A program made the position numbers and the translations under genes. The notes beneath the pieces are model-generated. The model saw nothing but the letters and a program-made list of their open reading frames with translations. It was not told the DNA's origin and made no database searches. 64,000 nucleotides of DNA from Symbiodinium natans (taxonomy: Eukaryota; Sar; Dinophyceae; Suessiales; Symbiodiniaceae): NCBI GenBank assembly GCA_905221605.1, contig CAJNDS010002254.1:124001-188000 (forward strand), given 5' to 3'. Positions 9,976 through 20,931 of the stretch are shown here, in pieces (the first letter of the stretch is position 1; each line of letters opens with the position of its first letter).

Positions 9976-11430
9976 CCTCTTTACTACATCAGTAGCGCAG
10001 TAGGCCGGTCTTGTTGGGCTCGACTAGGTGTGAGACAAGGACAACTACTTTGAGAGCCAATCTGTACAAGCCAGCGAGTGAAAAAGAAGTCGTGACTACA
10101 AAGAAGCAACCGCTAGCGCAGAGGCCCTTATTGCAAGACAACTTAACGCAAGGCCAGCGAGGTGAGACCAACGCAAACAAGAACCTACCGGCACCAATCA
10201 CTCAGCTGCCCGTCACCCATAGCCATGCTGCGCCACGTCTAGTACAGACATGAAGCGAAAGTATGGGTAGGCCGTAAGGCAAGGAACCTCCGTCACCTAA
10301 ACTGCTCAACGCGTCCGAAGAGACAGTCCCCACACAAGCGCCAGGGCCGAAGCAATAGCACTCAGGACTCCCTTTGGGCTGGCAAGAAAATTTCAAGCAC
10401 ACTGAAAGAAAGGTACGAACGCGCACAAAGGCACAATGCAAACAGAGTGCAAGAAAAGGCGCCCCCTCCCCCCCCCGGCGAGCGGGGGCAGGCAAGGGGT
10501 CCTCACATAGCTACTAGGGGAGTACCCTATTTGGAGGCTCCTTGTGTTTGCGCCGAAAGTTTTGCGACCTCATGGCCATAGGGCGGGCCTTGAGCGCTGC
10601 TTGCAAGAGGCCATATTCTTACAGCCCCGCGCAGCGGCCGATTTTTGAGACGGCACAAGAGCCCCAAAGGCTGCTGGCAGGCACTTGGCTCATGTGCTTC
10701 CCAGGTACCGGGAGCCTGTCGGCTTGGCATGCTTAACCTGGTGCAGTTTAAGGCCCCCAAGGCTGCTTAACGGTCTGCAGCCAACCGCGCGTCAAGTGTG
10801 AGAGTCAAGGGGCCTTGTAACTCGGAGCCCCGCGCAGCGGCCGATTTTTTGCGGAGAGCACTTCAAGCAGGCTTACCCCGTGACTACACCTGATGCGGGA
10901 CCCACAGCAAAGTGCTAGGCCTAGTCACTTCTGGGCCTGCTGGAGAAGGCTGAAGCAATAGTTCCTCACATCCCTTCTGGGCCTTCTGGCGAAGGTTCCG
11001 GCAGCCGTTTGCGGGGCCTAATCACTTCTGGGCCTTCTGGAGAAGTTTTAGGCAGCAGTTTGAGAGGTCTACTCACTGCTGGGCCTTCCGGAGAAGTTTT
11101 AGGCAGCAGTTTGAGAGGCCTAATCACTTCTGAGCCTTCCATGGAAGGTTGAGGCAGCAGTTTGAGAAGCCTAATCACTTCTGGGCCTTTGGGACAGCAG
11201 TTTGAGAGGCCTAATCATTTCTGGGCCTTCTGAAGATGTTTGAGGCATCAGTTTGAGAGGTCTACCCAATGCTGGGCCTTCAGGAAAATTTTTAGGCTGC
11301 AGTTGGAGAGGCCGACCCACTGCTGGGCCTTCCGGAGAAGTTTCAGGCAGCAGTTTGAGAAGCCTAATCACTTCTGAGCCTTCCGGGAGGGTTTAGGCAA
11401 CAGTTTGATGGGCCAAAGGACTTCTGGGCC
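9976..11430. repeat. Dispersed repeat family R, copy 2
   Basis: Same landmark order as copy 1: cgcctctttactacatcagt, the gccccgcgcagcggccgatt blocks, then a minisatellite. Its distal part from about 10,500 is also the first unit of the tandem pair described below. Non-coding as far as can be seen. Confidence 0.7.
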
Positions 11431-11435
11431 TTCCG
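10925..11435. repeat. Minisatellite of about 60 bp units (in T1)
   Basis: Repeats of cacttctgggccttctggag followed by a gttttaggcagcagtttgag block, with varied spacing and a few shortened units. The unit is near a multiple of three, so the minus strand stays open as an ~20-residue repeated peptide (RPLKLLPKTSPEGP). I do not take that as a gene. Confidence 0.8.
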
Positions 11436-12154
11436 GAAGGGCCTGTGCGCCTTGAGCCTGTGCATGCGCGGGCACCTACAGCCACGCCTGACCCGGACGG
11501 GCCTGTGCACCTCGAGCCTGTGCATGTGCGGGCACCTGGCGGCAAGGCTCGTACTAGCTGGGGGGCGTGGCAATTGCGCACTCCACTGTTGCAAAGAGTT
11601 GATACCCTGCACGGGCGGAAGAGGCAGGCTTTCTGCTGGGGGGCTGGTGTAAGCCACACAGTGAGCAGCACAGCCCTCACGCACGCAGGCTGGTAAAGCC
11701 ACACAGCAAGCAGCACAGCAACCGCACGCGAACTGGATGCATCGAAAGCACAAACCTTTGCTGCGTTCTCGCTCTTACTAGCAGACAAAGGCCCGCGCAA
11801 TGCGCAAAGCACTTCCTTGGCGTTCTCGCTCTGACTAACCAAGGGAAGCGCACAAACAAACACCCACCTTCCCCGTCCACAACGGCAAAATCAACACAAG
11901 CAACATGTAGCGCCCTCAGCCGGGTGGGCCTGACGAGTGCGTTTGGGCCATTCGAGAATGATGCACGGCGTTCAAAAGGTAAACATTGATCTCAGACTGC
12001 GGCAAAAACATGCTCCTATCTTCCCATGCGCTGCAAGGTTAAAAGGTTTGGTAAAACCAATTCGCGCTTGCAGCATAGTGCAGATACATTACGCCGAAGC
12101 TATCCGTACTGCACAGACGCGCAAGAAACCCAAAGAAACTATGTTCTTGCGGAA

Positions 12155-12170
12155 GGGAACGGGCGTTCCC
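12155..12170. repeat. Palindrome GGGAACGGGCGTTCCC, copy 1
   Basis: Perfect 7-bp inverted repeat with a 2-bp centre. A second, slightly altered copy lies at 12,232-12,247 (one G-T pair if transcribed). Confidence 0.8.
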
Positions 12171-12394
12171 AACAAAAGTTTAATGTAAAGGACAACTGAG
12201 GGCTCAGTTGACGCAATGCTTAACTACGGTTGGGAGCGGGCGTTCCCAACAAGAAGAAGTTGTGCCTAAAAAATGCGAGTGTGCATCAAGCTTGCAAAAT
12301 GTTGACTTCTAGGCAATCCAGAGCAAGGCAATGGATTCTTCTTGCAAGCTACACAATGCTGCCGTCGGCGCTGTGTGAGTCCGGGCGTCCTCAC

Positions 12395-14030
12395 ATAGCT
12401 ATTAGGGGAGTACCCTATTTGGAGGCTCCTTATTTGCGCCGAAAGTTTTGAGGCTCGACCTCATGGCCATAGGGCGGGCATGGAGCACTGCTTGCAAGAG
12501 GCCATATTCTTACAGCCCCGCGCAGCGGCCGATTTTTGAGACGGCACAAAAGCCCCAAAGGCTGCTGGCTGGCACTTGGCTCATGTGCTTCCCAGGTACC
12601 GGGAGCCTATCGGCTTGGCACGCTTAGCCTGGTGCAGTTCAAGGCCCCCAAGGCTGCTTAACGGTCTGCAGCCAACCGCGCGTCAAGTGTGAGAGTCAAG
12701 GGGCCTTGTAACTCGGAGCCCCGCGCAGCGGCCGATTTTTTGTGGAGAGCACTTCAAGCAGGCTTACCCCGTGACTACACCTGATGCGGGACCCACAGCA
12801 AAGTGCTAGGCCTAATCACTTCTGGGCCTGCTGGAGAAGGCTGAAGCAATAGTTCCTCACATCCCTTCTGGGCCTTCTGGCGAAGGTTCCGGCAGCCGTT
12901 TGCGGGGCCTAATCACTACTGGGCCTTCTGGAGAAGTTTTAGGCAGCAGTTTGAGAGGTCTACTCACTGCTGGGCCTTCCGGAGAAGTTTTAGGCAACAG
13001 TTTGAGAGGCCTAATCACTTCTGAGCCTTCCATGGAAGGTTGAGGCAGCAGTTTGAGAAGCCTAATCACTTCTGGGCCTTCAGGCAACTGTTGGGACAGC
13101 AGTTTGAGAAACCTAATCATTTCTGGGCCTTCTGCTGGGCCTTCCGGAGAAGTTTCAGGCAGCAATTTGAGAAGCCTAATCACTTCTGAGCCTTCCGGGA
13201 GGGTTTAGGCAACAGTTTGATAGGCCAAAGGACTTCTGGGCCTTCCGGAAGGGCCTGTGCACCTTGAGCCTGTGCATGCGCAGGCACCTACAGCCACGCC
13301 TGACCCGGACGGGCCTGTGCACCTCGAGCCTGTGCATGTGCGGGCACCTGGCGGCAAGGCTCGTACTAGCTAGGGGGCGTGGCAATTGCGTACTCCACTG
13401 TTGCAAAGAGTTGATACGCTGCACGGGCGGGAGAGGCAGGCTTACTGCTGGGTGTAAGGCAGTTATTCGCATCAACAGGCTAAGGGCTGGTGTAAGCCAC
13501 ACAGTGAGCAGCACAGCCCTCACGCATGCAGGCTGGTAAAGCCACACAGCAAGCAGCACAGCAACCGCACGCGAACTGGATGCATCGAAAGCACAAACCT
13601 TTGCTGCGTTCTCGCTCTTACTAGCAGACAAAGGCCCGCGCAATGCGCAAAGCACTTCCTTGGCGTTCTCGCTCTTACTAACCAAGGGAAGCGCACAAAC
13701 AAACACCCACCTTCCCCGTCCACAACGGCAAAATCAACACAAGCAACATGTAGCGCCCTCAGCCGGGTGGGCCTGACGAGTGCGTTTGGGCCATTCGAGA
13801 ATGATGCACGGCGTTCAAAAGGTAAACATTGATCTCAGACTGCGGCAAAAACATGCTCCTATCTTCACATGCACCGCAAAGTTACAAGGTTTGGTAAAAC
13901 TAATTCGCACTTGCAGAAAAGTGCAGATACCTTACGCCGAAGCTATCCGTACTGCACAGACGCGCAAGAAACCCAAAGAAACTATGTTCTTGCGGAAGGG
14001 AACGGGCGTTCCCAACAAAAGTTTAATGTG
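12395..14030. repeat. Tandem duplication unit T2
   Basis: Second copy of T1 with small insertions and deletions, including a ~30-bp insertion near 13,455-13,490 and a shorter minisatellite. It ends with the same palindrome (13,998-14,013). Confidence 0.8.
12815..13245. repeat. Minisatellite of about 60 bp units (in T2)
   Basis: Same units as in T1, with a different number and order of units. Confidence 0.75.
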
Positions 14031-14419
14031 GTGTTCTGGCAAAGAGAGCGTCATACTCAGTGAGGTGGCCTGACATGAAGTCAGCAAGACACTGAAATGC
14101 GCTTCCATCGATATTGCTAATTCGATCTTGCGACATGGTGCAGATACCTTACGCCGAAGCTATCCGTACTGCACAGTACGCCAGACAAAATTGCCAAAGG
14201 TGCAAAGGAAGGGAACGGGCGTTCCCAATTTTAAGAAGGTTCAAAAGGAAAGAGAACGGGCGTTCTTAATCTGAAAGTAATAAGTAAAGGAAGGGAACGG
14301 GCGTTCCCAATTTTAAGAAAGGACGAGTAAGGAAACGTCAGAGAAAGAGAACGGGCGTTCTCAATCTTGGCTAGTAGAGCAAGAAAGAGAAACGTTAGAG
14401 AAAGAGAACGGGCGTTCAG
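13998..14419. repeat. Cluster of short palindromes
   Basis: Six copies at 13,998-14,013; 14,211-14,226; 14,252-14,267; 14,293-14,308; 14,347-14,362 and 14,404-14,419. Two sequence versions occur: GGGAACGGGCGTTCCC and GAGAACGGGCGTTCTC. The second changes both arms together and so keeps the pairing (exact at 14,347). The last copy has a shortened 5-bp stem. Confidence 0.75.
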
Positions 14420-14586
14420 TTGGAAGCAGGCGCAGTTAGTGCACACAACAAAAACTGGAGGGCAACCAAGCTTGCAATGTTTAGCGCGTGCTGAGAAGCC
14501 AGCTACAAAGCAACTTCTACGCCTTAGTAGGGTTCTTAGCAAAGACCTTCCACCCTTCTACGGCTTCACTGGTGGCTGAACCACCT

Positions 14587-16587
14587 TGAGCAGAGCGGTC
14601 TTAAGCCAAACGGGCAATGGACCTTCTCTTCTCTCTTAGCAGAATAAATTCAATTTGGACGTCTTGGTACTTGCAGCACATTCTTAGATTATTTCCGACA
14701 GCCTTGCATGCCAGGTTCCACCTTTTCGGACCCGTAAAGGGCAAACTGTTCTTTACTTGGAAGGTTACTGCGCCTAGTTGCACAAAGTCTCCCTGCAAGT
14801 CCCCCTTCAGGGCGATGCTTGGGAACTTTCAGAAGTACGCAAAGCGATTGCGAAGATAAATGTTGGCGCACATCACCTTGCTAAACTTAATCAAAGCGGG
14901 ATATCCAGCTTGGGAGAGGTGTTATACAGCCCCTACAAGAAGTTGTGAATGCGCCCAAATGGGCCAGTAAGCCCATAAACCACATTTTGGAAAAAGCAAC
15001 TTGCATAGTCATTCTGAAAGTGACAAGGCTGGGCAAGAAAGACTCTGTAATTTCAGAGGCAAAGATAAATACCAACAGCTTACAAAGCAAAGAATTTTAG
15101 AATGACTTGGCACAAAAGTGATTTAGAGATTCATCATCTTATTCTTGATCATCAAGCTGTCTTGCTGCAGACTGATAAGAAGTCCGCCTCTTAGCAGGTC
15201 TCTGCATTCTGGTAGATGCAGCAATCTTAAGACTCCCCTTAAAAAGAAACCGTTGCAGCATGTTCAAAGCCTGCAGGAAACCTGGCTGCCATCCTGTTTT
15301 GCGCTTAAAGTGGCCACCGAAACACGCCAAACAACATAAACATCAAACTTATGTTCCTCTGACAAAAGCTCTTTCCGTTTCCACCTCAGGCAGTTTTCCA
15401 TAGTGGCGTTAAAACAAGCAGTGTCTCGCACCCCTTTTAGCATGCTGTCACTTAACTTGACACACCAAGGCTTGCTGTCCACGGAATTCTGATGTTATTG
15501 CTGGAAGTCTTGCGCAGAGTGCACCAAAATCTTCTTGCCTTCAAAAGAAGCTGGTGATGGTGCCAGCCTTGTCAACTTTTTTTCTATTCTTAGCATCTGC
15601 CTGCCGCTTTTTCCTTTTCTCTTGCTGCAGTAAAGACCCTTATCGCTTTTTTCATCTTCTTTCACTCGCTTGACCAAAGTGGCCATGTGCCCAAAGTGCA
15701 CCTCTCAAGGCCAACACCTTCTGGTCCAAGTCAACCTTTCTGTACTTCTTCTTGCCAGCCAAAAATTCAGAATGGCTGGTTAATGCACCAGTGCCCTCTA
15801 AGGACCACTTCTTTACCTTGGCTATAATCTGCTTCTACTCCTATTCTGTTCTTCAAAAGCAAGTTCTTAAGTTGGTCATTCCAAGCTCTGCAAGTCTTAT
15901 CAAAGTGTTCAGCTGCTTTTGCACTCTGCAGAAAGTTGTTCTTCACGTAGCTTCATAACAGCCTTCTGGAATTGGTAAGGACTCGCATAGATCCTCAAGT
16001 TTTTCCCGGTGTTGTATAAAAGGCACTGATAAGCTTATGCTTGTTGAGTATACAATGGATTCTGAAGGCTTCCTCCTTTTACCAGCGCAGTCAATGGAGG
16101 GCGCAAAGCGGAACCAAACTTGAAGTTCAACCTGTGACTTTGCATGAACTCTGTTGAGGGCTTGGTTATAGAGTTCATCGACCTTTTGAAGCAAGGTTTG
16201 TAGCTTTGGTCCGGCTTTGGTACGTTTATTCCCTTTGCACGAAGAGTAATGCTGCGTCTATTGGACTTGTCGGTGAGAGCAACAATCGGATGATGCTGCC
16301 TCTTAACATAGGCAAGCCCAAAGACTTGAACCAACCACTGAACTTCGCTGTCAAAGATGCCCACCGTTCCTGCAATCGTGATCTATGTATCAGCCTGCTC
16401 ATCATGCATAGCAGGCGTGACAGCAATGCTGTTTGAAACAGCACTTGGATCATTGGAATTTGGAACGTGCGTAAGAAGATAGACAAGTTCAGTCCTCTCT
16501 TCAACCTCAATTGATCCAATTGCCGTCAAGGTGCAAACATGACGAAGTTCTTATCAAAGTTTCTGAAGAGTCGGCAAGCGATAGCGC
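14587..16587 (-). pseudogene. Decayed coding region, unrecognised
   Basis: On the minus strand, stretches of plausible protein alternate between frames: GTVGIFDSEVQWLVQVFGLA-type text near 16,360-16,200, then blocks at 16,194-15,943, 15,701-15,495, 15,482-15,264 and 15,330-15,139. They look like one coding sequence broken by frameshifts and stops, or by introns. No family was recognised. Copia D inserted at the right edge (16,592), so the upstream part of this gene or relic may continue at 53,653 and beyond. Confidence 0.35.
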
Positions 16588-16592
16588 GCTAT
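16588..16592. repeat. Target-site duplication of copia D, 3' side
   Basis: The pentamer GCTAT directly precedes the LTR start TGTGAAAAGCAGAGC. The same pentamer follows the opposite end at 53,648-53,652. Five bp is the usual duplication length for copia integrases. Confidence 0.85.
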
Positions 16593-17164
16593 TGTGAAAA
16601 GCAGAGCTTTAGCGCAGACTGCTTTTTCCGTTCGCACTTGAGCCAAACACGTCAGTGTTCAGCTGCACTGTCTTTGGTCAGCAAAGGTGCTCTCTCCAAG
16701 AGCAAAGGCTTCAAGTCTTCAAACGACATCTCAACTTTGTTTAGACAAAGGAGAAGACAAAAGTAACATGCAAAACATCTTGGTTACTGGTTCAGGACTT
16801 CAGGTCTGTTGCAAAACATACAGCATGCTCTCAGAATGCCTCAGTCGAGTGTCAAACGGTCACGACACGGTACGAACGACGGGGCAAAGCACACGGAGTG
16901 AGTAACGGCCAAAGTCTGTTCCTCAGAGCTTTGCTTCAGCACTTCCAGATGACTCTCAGGTCAACTCCCGAGAGCTAAAAGCCTCTCTGTGCTTCTCAAA
17001 ACTCATCATCGGACTTGCAAACCAAAACATGTCAAGTCAAAACACCTTCATGTCATGCAAACATGCTCATGCCAAAACAAAACATGTTCTTGCCATGTCA
17101 CAGCACTCATGTCCTACACATGTACCTGCAAGCAACTAGGCAAACAAAGAAATGTCATATTTTC
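16593..17164 (-). repeat. 3' LTR of copia D, main part
   Basis: Plus strand: begins TGTGAAAAGCAGAGC and runs to ATGTCATATTTTC at 17,164, where the stacked insertions start. The final three LTR bases (ACA) are found at 43,884-43,886. Reassembled length is about 575 bp, close to the 518 bp of copia A, with which it shares long blocks. Confidence 0.85.
17152..17164. repeat. 13-bp target copy 1
   Basis: ATGTCATATTTTC, here still attached to copia LTR sequence on its left. Confidence 0.9.
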
Positions 17165-19647
17165 TTCAGCAAGCGCGAAAGCGTTACCCAGTGGGCGTCC
17201 ATCATGCAAATGAATTCACCCGGAGCCCCTAAGGGGCGAGACATAGTCTCTCGGGCTGGTCGGCCAACCTGCTACGGCAAACCACAGCTCAAGGCTGGGA
17301 GTGTGGTGCACCCACTACTACCTACAGGCGCCTATGACACAGTTAAGAGGCTCTGACCGCTAGTAGAACAGGTCAGATGGAGGACTGTGGCTTTCACTCG
17401 TCCGAGTCGCCAGCTGTACAAAGCACTTCGCTTTTCCTACTCCTCTCATCGTACTGACCATAGCCCAAGCAAAAGACCTGCTCCCAGCAGCTAGTCTGTG
17501 TCCATCTCATCAGAGGAAGGAATTCTCGAAACCGCAGCCCCGAGGCTGGGAATCCATGGCATAACAGCACCCGCACAGGAGCACAAGCGACTGTCATGCA
17601 CTGATGCCACAGCCTTTAGGCCTGGGTTGACACAGCCAACGAACTCCTAGCCTCACGCCCAAACAGCCAAAGGGGGTCCTCCACCTCACCTTACACAAAG
17701 CAGCAGCCCCTCAATTTGGTACCTTTAGCGCGGGGCCCACGCACTCCCCTCAACCAGGCGCAGGGAGCGACGCTTTCCCTTCAACTAACTACGTGCAGGC
17801 GCAGGGAACAACGCCCTGCTAAACTTTCTGCAAGAAAAGATTTCGAAACCCCGAAGACTGCTCCCAGGGACCTGCTGACTGCTCACTGGGAAAGTCCCAG
17901 GCTGCTGCAAGCAAGGGAAGGGAACCCACTGCTCCTGTAAAACCCCAGACTGTTTCAAGGGAAGGGCCAAATCAGGACTCTGGGCCCCACGGCACGCCGA
18001 CCCGTATGATCTTTGGTGCCAGCAGGCCAACTTTTTCGAAAAGTGCTAAAAAGGGATTCAAGGCAGAAAACCTCGGCAAAAGCCTATGCCAGCAACAGCA
18101 TGTTGCATTTTTGGCCTCTGCGCTACACCCTAAACCCCAAAAGAGAAAACACCGGAACAAAAGGGACAGAATCCGGACAACATGCCAAAAGGCTCATCAC
18201 CCTTGTAGTCTCGCACAGCGAAGAAGAAGGAGTGACAATGGCCTGCACCTCGCGAGCTTTCAATTATATGCCCAGTGAGGAGACGAGATACAGGTCCTGA
18301 GCCTGCCTGGAGAGCCCCATGGTGCGCTGATCCCATACCTGGTGGTAGGGCGAAGGCAGGCAGTCCAGGCAAGGAGGGAAAGTGACTCAGCCGGCTGCAT
18401 CCACCGTCAGCGAGCAGACAGCACTGCCAAGTACCTACCCTAAAACCAGCCCTAAACCCAGGGCACCAGCGGCAGGAGCAGTCACAAGGTCTGAGGAAAG
18501 GACTACTCTCTGCCGCCGGCGCATAGGCCTGCAGGAAAGCCCCAGACAACCCTGCAGAGGGCCAAAAACTTTTGCCTCAGCTCAACACGAGGCCATTACC
18601 AAACGCATCCTAACCGAAAGGCTTAACGTCCTCCGCACATGGGCAACTGGCCGAGAACGAAACGCGCTGCAACCATCTAATTAAGGCGAAAATCCAATGG
18701 CGAGCAAGGAACCACAAGCTCCCTCTGTGCCAGACACACTGCTGGCACTTGCTTGGGGGCATCTGCATGGTTAGGGGAAAAAAGCCAGCCTCAACACAAT
18801 TTGCGAGGCCCGGGTTTAGGATGCACCAACCCCCATGGTCCCTGCAGAGACTAATGGTTGGGACCAGGGCCAACAAGCCTCACAAGGAACCCCAAATCAC
18901 TGAAGCGAAGACCATGAGAGCCCAGGCTGGCCGACCTCACGACACCACACGAGGGTAGGCCAGCCTGTGAGGAGTGCTTGCCAGATTCCGGCCGGTACCT
19001 CAAACTGCCAGCTAGGCCCTGAGAAGGCCACTTCTGATGTGCAAACCACAGCCTCAAGGGCGGGGTAGTTACACCACAGCCTAGAGGCGGGGACAGATGG
19101 GGTCTGCATAGAAGTGGCACAACAGAGTACAGGACAAACCTTCCTGCAAAGGTGCTTTGAAGCGGCAACTGTTGTATGACCAATCTGATCGGCGCGGTTA
19201 GTCACAACTCAGCCCGTTCGCCTTCAGGAGAGCTGCTTCCGCACGATAGACCAGCCAAAACTAGGTGAAAGTTGCACAGCAATTTAAGCAAATCGTCAAG
19301 ACAAGTAAAATCAAGAAAACAGGGCAGGGCACCACTATGGCAAACTAAGGCTGGCGGCCACGACAGCACTGAGGCCTGAGCACTACGCCTCCTAGCTGGA
19401 GGGGAAGTGATGCCCACCTCCCCACCTCCCAGCTGGAGGGGTTTGCCCAGTAGCTCAAGGAAGGGTGCAATGCAGAACCACAGCCCCACGGCCGGGTAAA
19501 AGCTCTGACACGATATGGCTCGGGCGAATAGGCCAAAAACAAGGGGGTCCAGTACCTTAACTCAGTTGAGGCCCGAAACCCAGGTTCACAGCTACTCGCT
19601 CAGCTACTGTGTGCACCCCACCGGGGTTTGAGCCGAGACCTTGAGCC
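17165..19647 (-). mobile_element. Non-autonomous unit U1a (2.48 kb)
   Basis: Lies between 13-bp copies 1 and 2. Read on the minus strand it starts GGCTCAAGGTCTCGGCTCAA (19,647) and ends ...CGCGCTTGCTGAA (17,165). Its last ~180 bp and first ~150 bp resemble the same ends of LINE B, while the middle has no RT, endonuclease or other coding signal. U1b is a close copy. It is probably mobilised by LINE B-type proteins. An internal segment (about 18,005-18,150) is also shared with U2 units. Confidence 0.75.
17225..17237 (-). promoter_or_regulatory. 3'-tail hairpin of U1a
   Basis: The plus strand reads GCCCCTAAGGGGC, a 5-bp stem with a 3-base loop, about 60 bp from the 3' end. The same stem with a different loop is in LINE B (19,723-19,735) and with the same loop in U1b (27,811-27,823). 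It is a candidate recognition structure for the element RT. Confidence 0.5.
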
Positions 19648-19660
19648 ATGTCATATTTTC
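19648..19660. repeat. 13-bp target copy 2
   Basis: Identical ATGTCATATTTTC between U1a and LINE B. Confidence 0.9.
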
Positions 19661-19872
19661 TTCAGCAAGCGCGAGAGCGTTACCCAGTGGGTGTCCTGCA
19701 TGCAAAAACGAATTCGCCCGGAGCCCCTTTGGGGCGAGACACAGTCTCTCGGGCAGTCGGTCACCCTGCTACGGCAAAACCACAGCTTACAAGCTGGGAA
19801 TGTGTGCACCCACGGCCATCTACAGGGAACTATGTTACAGCTACTCATCAGGAAGAGTTTGCGACCGCAGCC

Positions 19873-20931
19873 CTAAGGCTGGGAAAGGATGCCCCCAGAG
19901 AAGCAGCCCAGTTTCCACAGCCTCCTAGGCCGGGGTGGTGCATAGCCAGCGAACTTCTTCCCCCAAAGGTCCAAGGGTGTTGCATATCTGGTCAAAACAC
20001 GCTTGAGGTGGACCCCTATGGAGCCACTGGTGAGGATGGGAGCCATGAGCCGGGGAAAACGCCGCGCCATATCGATCTCCGGACCATTTAAGGATGCATC
20101 ATCCGTGAGCTTCAAGACCAACGCCTGAGACAGCTGGTAGCCTACACGGCTTTGTCCCCAGCCCAGGCGCGTGAGAACTCGGGCTTCCACCACGACCTGG
20201 CGAATCGGATCCCACGTAAGTGTGAGCTCTGGAGGGAGGAAATGCCGAGGCGAGGTGGGCCGCTTGATGTAGCTTGCTGCTTCACCAGCCGCGTGCACAC
20301 CAGGGGTAAAGTCCTGAGCTTCTCTACGCGTGCGTTGCCGCCGGCCCCAGGGGGACTCCTCAGCCTCAGGGGCTGGGTCTGCAGGGGGCCGGGCCCTGGA
20401 CTCCGAGGGGGATCTAGGCCGTGCATGCTGGTCGGGAAGGTCACGGCTGGACGTAGCCCTTTCTGACCGCCTCCTAGGTGGAGGGGAACGGGATCACGCG
20501 GAACCGAACGCAAATCCACACCGGACCCTGCTACCTGAGGCCGCCTCCTTTGCGGAGGGGTGGGAGGGGTAAGGCTTCTGTCCACTCAGCGCAAGACCAA
20601 GCGAGGAGAAGGAGAGCGCCGACGGTCACGCCGAGGAGCCGGAGGGGGGGGGGGGCGGCCAAGCCTTCGCCGTCGGTTGGCCCGACGAGCTGGAACCCCC
20701 AGGTGCCGCCTCCTCAGGGAGGGGTGCCCCTTCCTGCTGGTCGTCTCCTACAGGAAGGCCCTGGTCTATGCGCTGTTGCCTGCGGATGTGGGGTGGAGGT
20801 CGTCTCTTGGAATGCTGGAGGGTCGCCGTAGAGCGCCACGACTTCCCCTCTGCCATTCGTTGGCGCTGCTCGCGCCAGAAGGGACCGCGACCCCTGCCCT
20901 GTGAGCCCCCCATTACTGCTTCTTGAAGCAA
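19873..20931 (-). pseudogene. LINE B ORF3: truncated kinase-like protein
   Basis: Starts near 20,908 with MGGSQGRGRG, matching the MGWGQGKGKG start of LINE C ORF3, and continues Pro-rich through other frames. In the frame 20,298-19,873 an N-lobe-like stretch appears: RLGWGQSRVGYQLSQALVLK (glycine loop plus the Lys of a VAIK-type strand), then GPEIDMARRFPRLMAP, comparable to GIEQTIGQRLPGLCAT in LINE C. No catalytic-loop HRD/RDL or DFG-type motif follows before the stop, so the C-lobe is lost. The LINE C comparison is what makes the assignment credible. Confidence 0.5.

Larger units (their letters stand above)
10500..12180. repeat. Tandem duplication unit T1
   Basis: Matches 12,395-14,030 in the same order and orientation; the offset is about 1.84-1.89 kb. 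Landmarks include taggggagtaccctatttgg, the R minisatellite, a CG-rich stretch near 11,450-11,560 and the palindrome at 12,155. Confidence 0.8.

Noticed and set aside
11393-13706. Two similar ORFs starting MFVCALPLVS
   Set aside because: Found in both units of a recent tandem duplication; composition is Cys/Ala/Arg-rich and there is no support outside the repeat.
12155-14419. CRISPR-like array
   Set aside because: Palindromic repeats are 16 bp with unequal gaps, the genome is eukaryotic and no cas gene is present.
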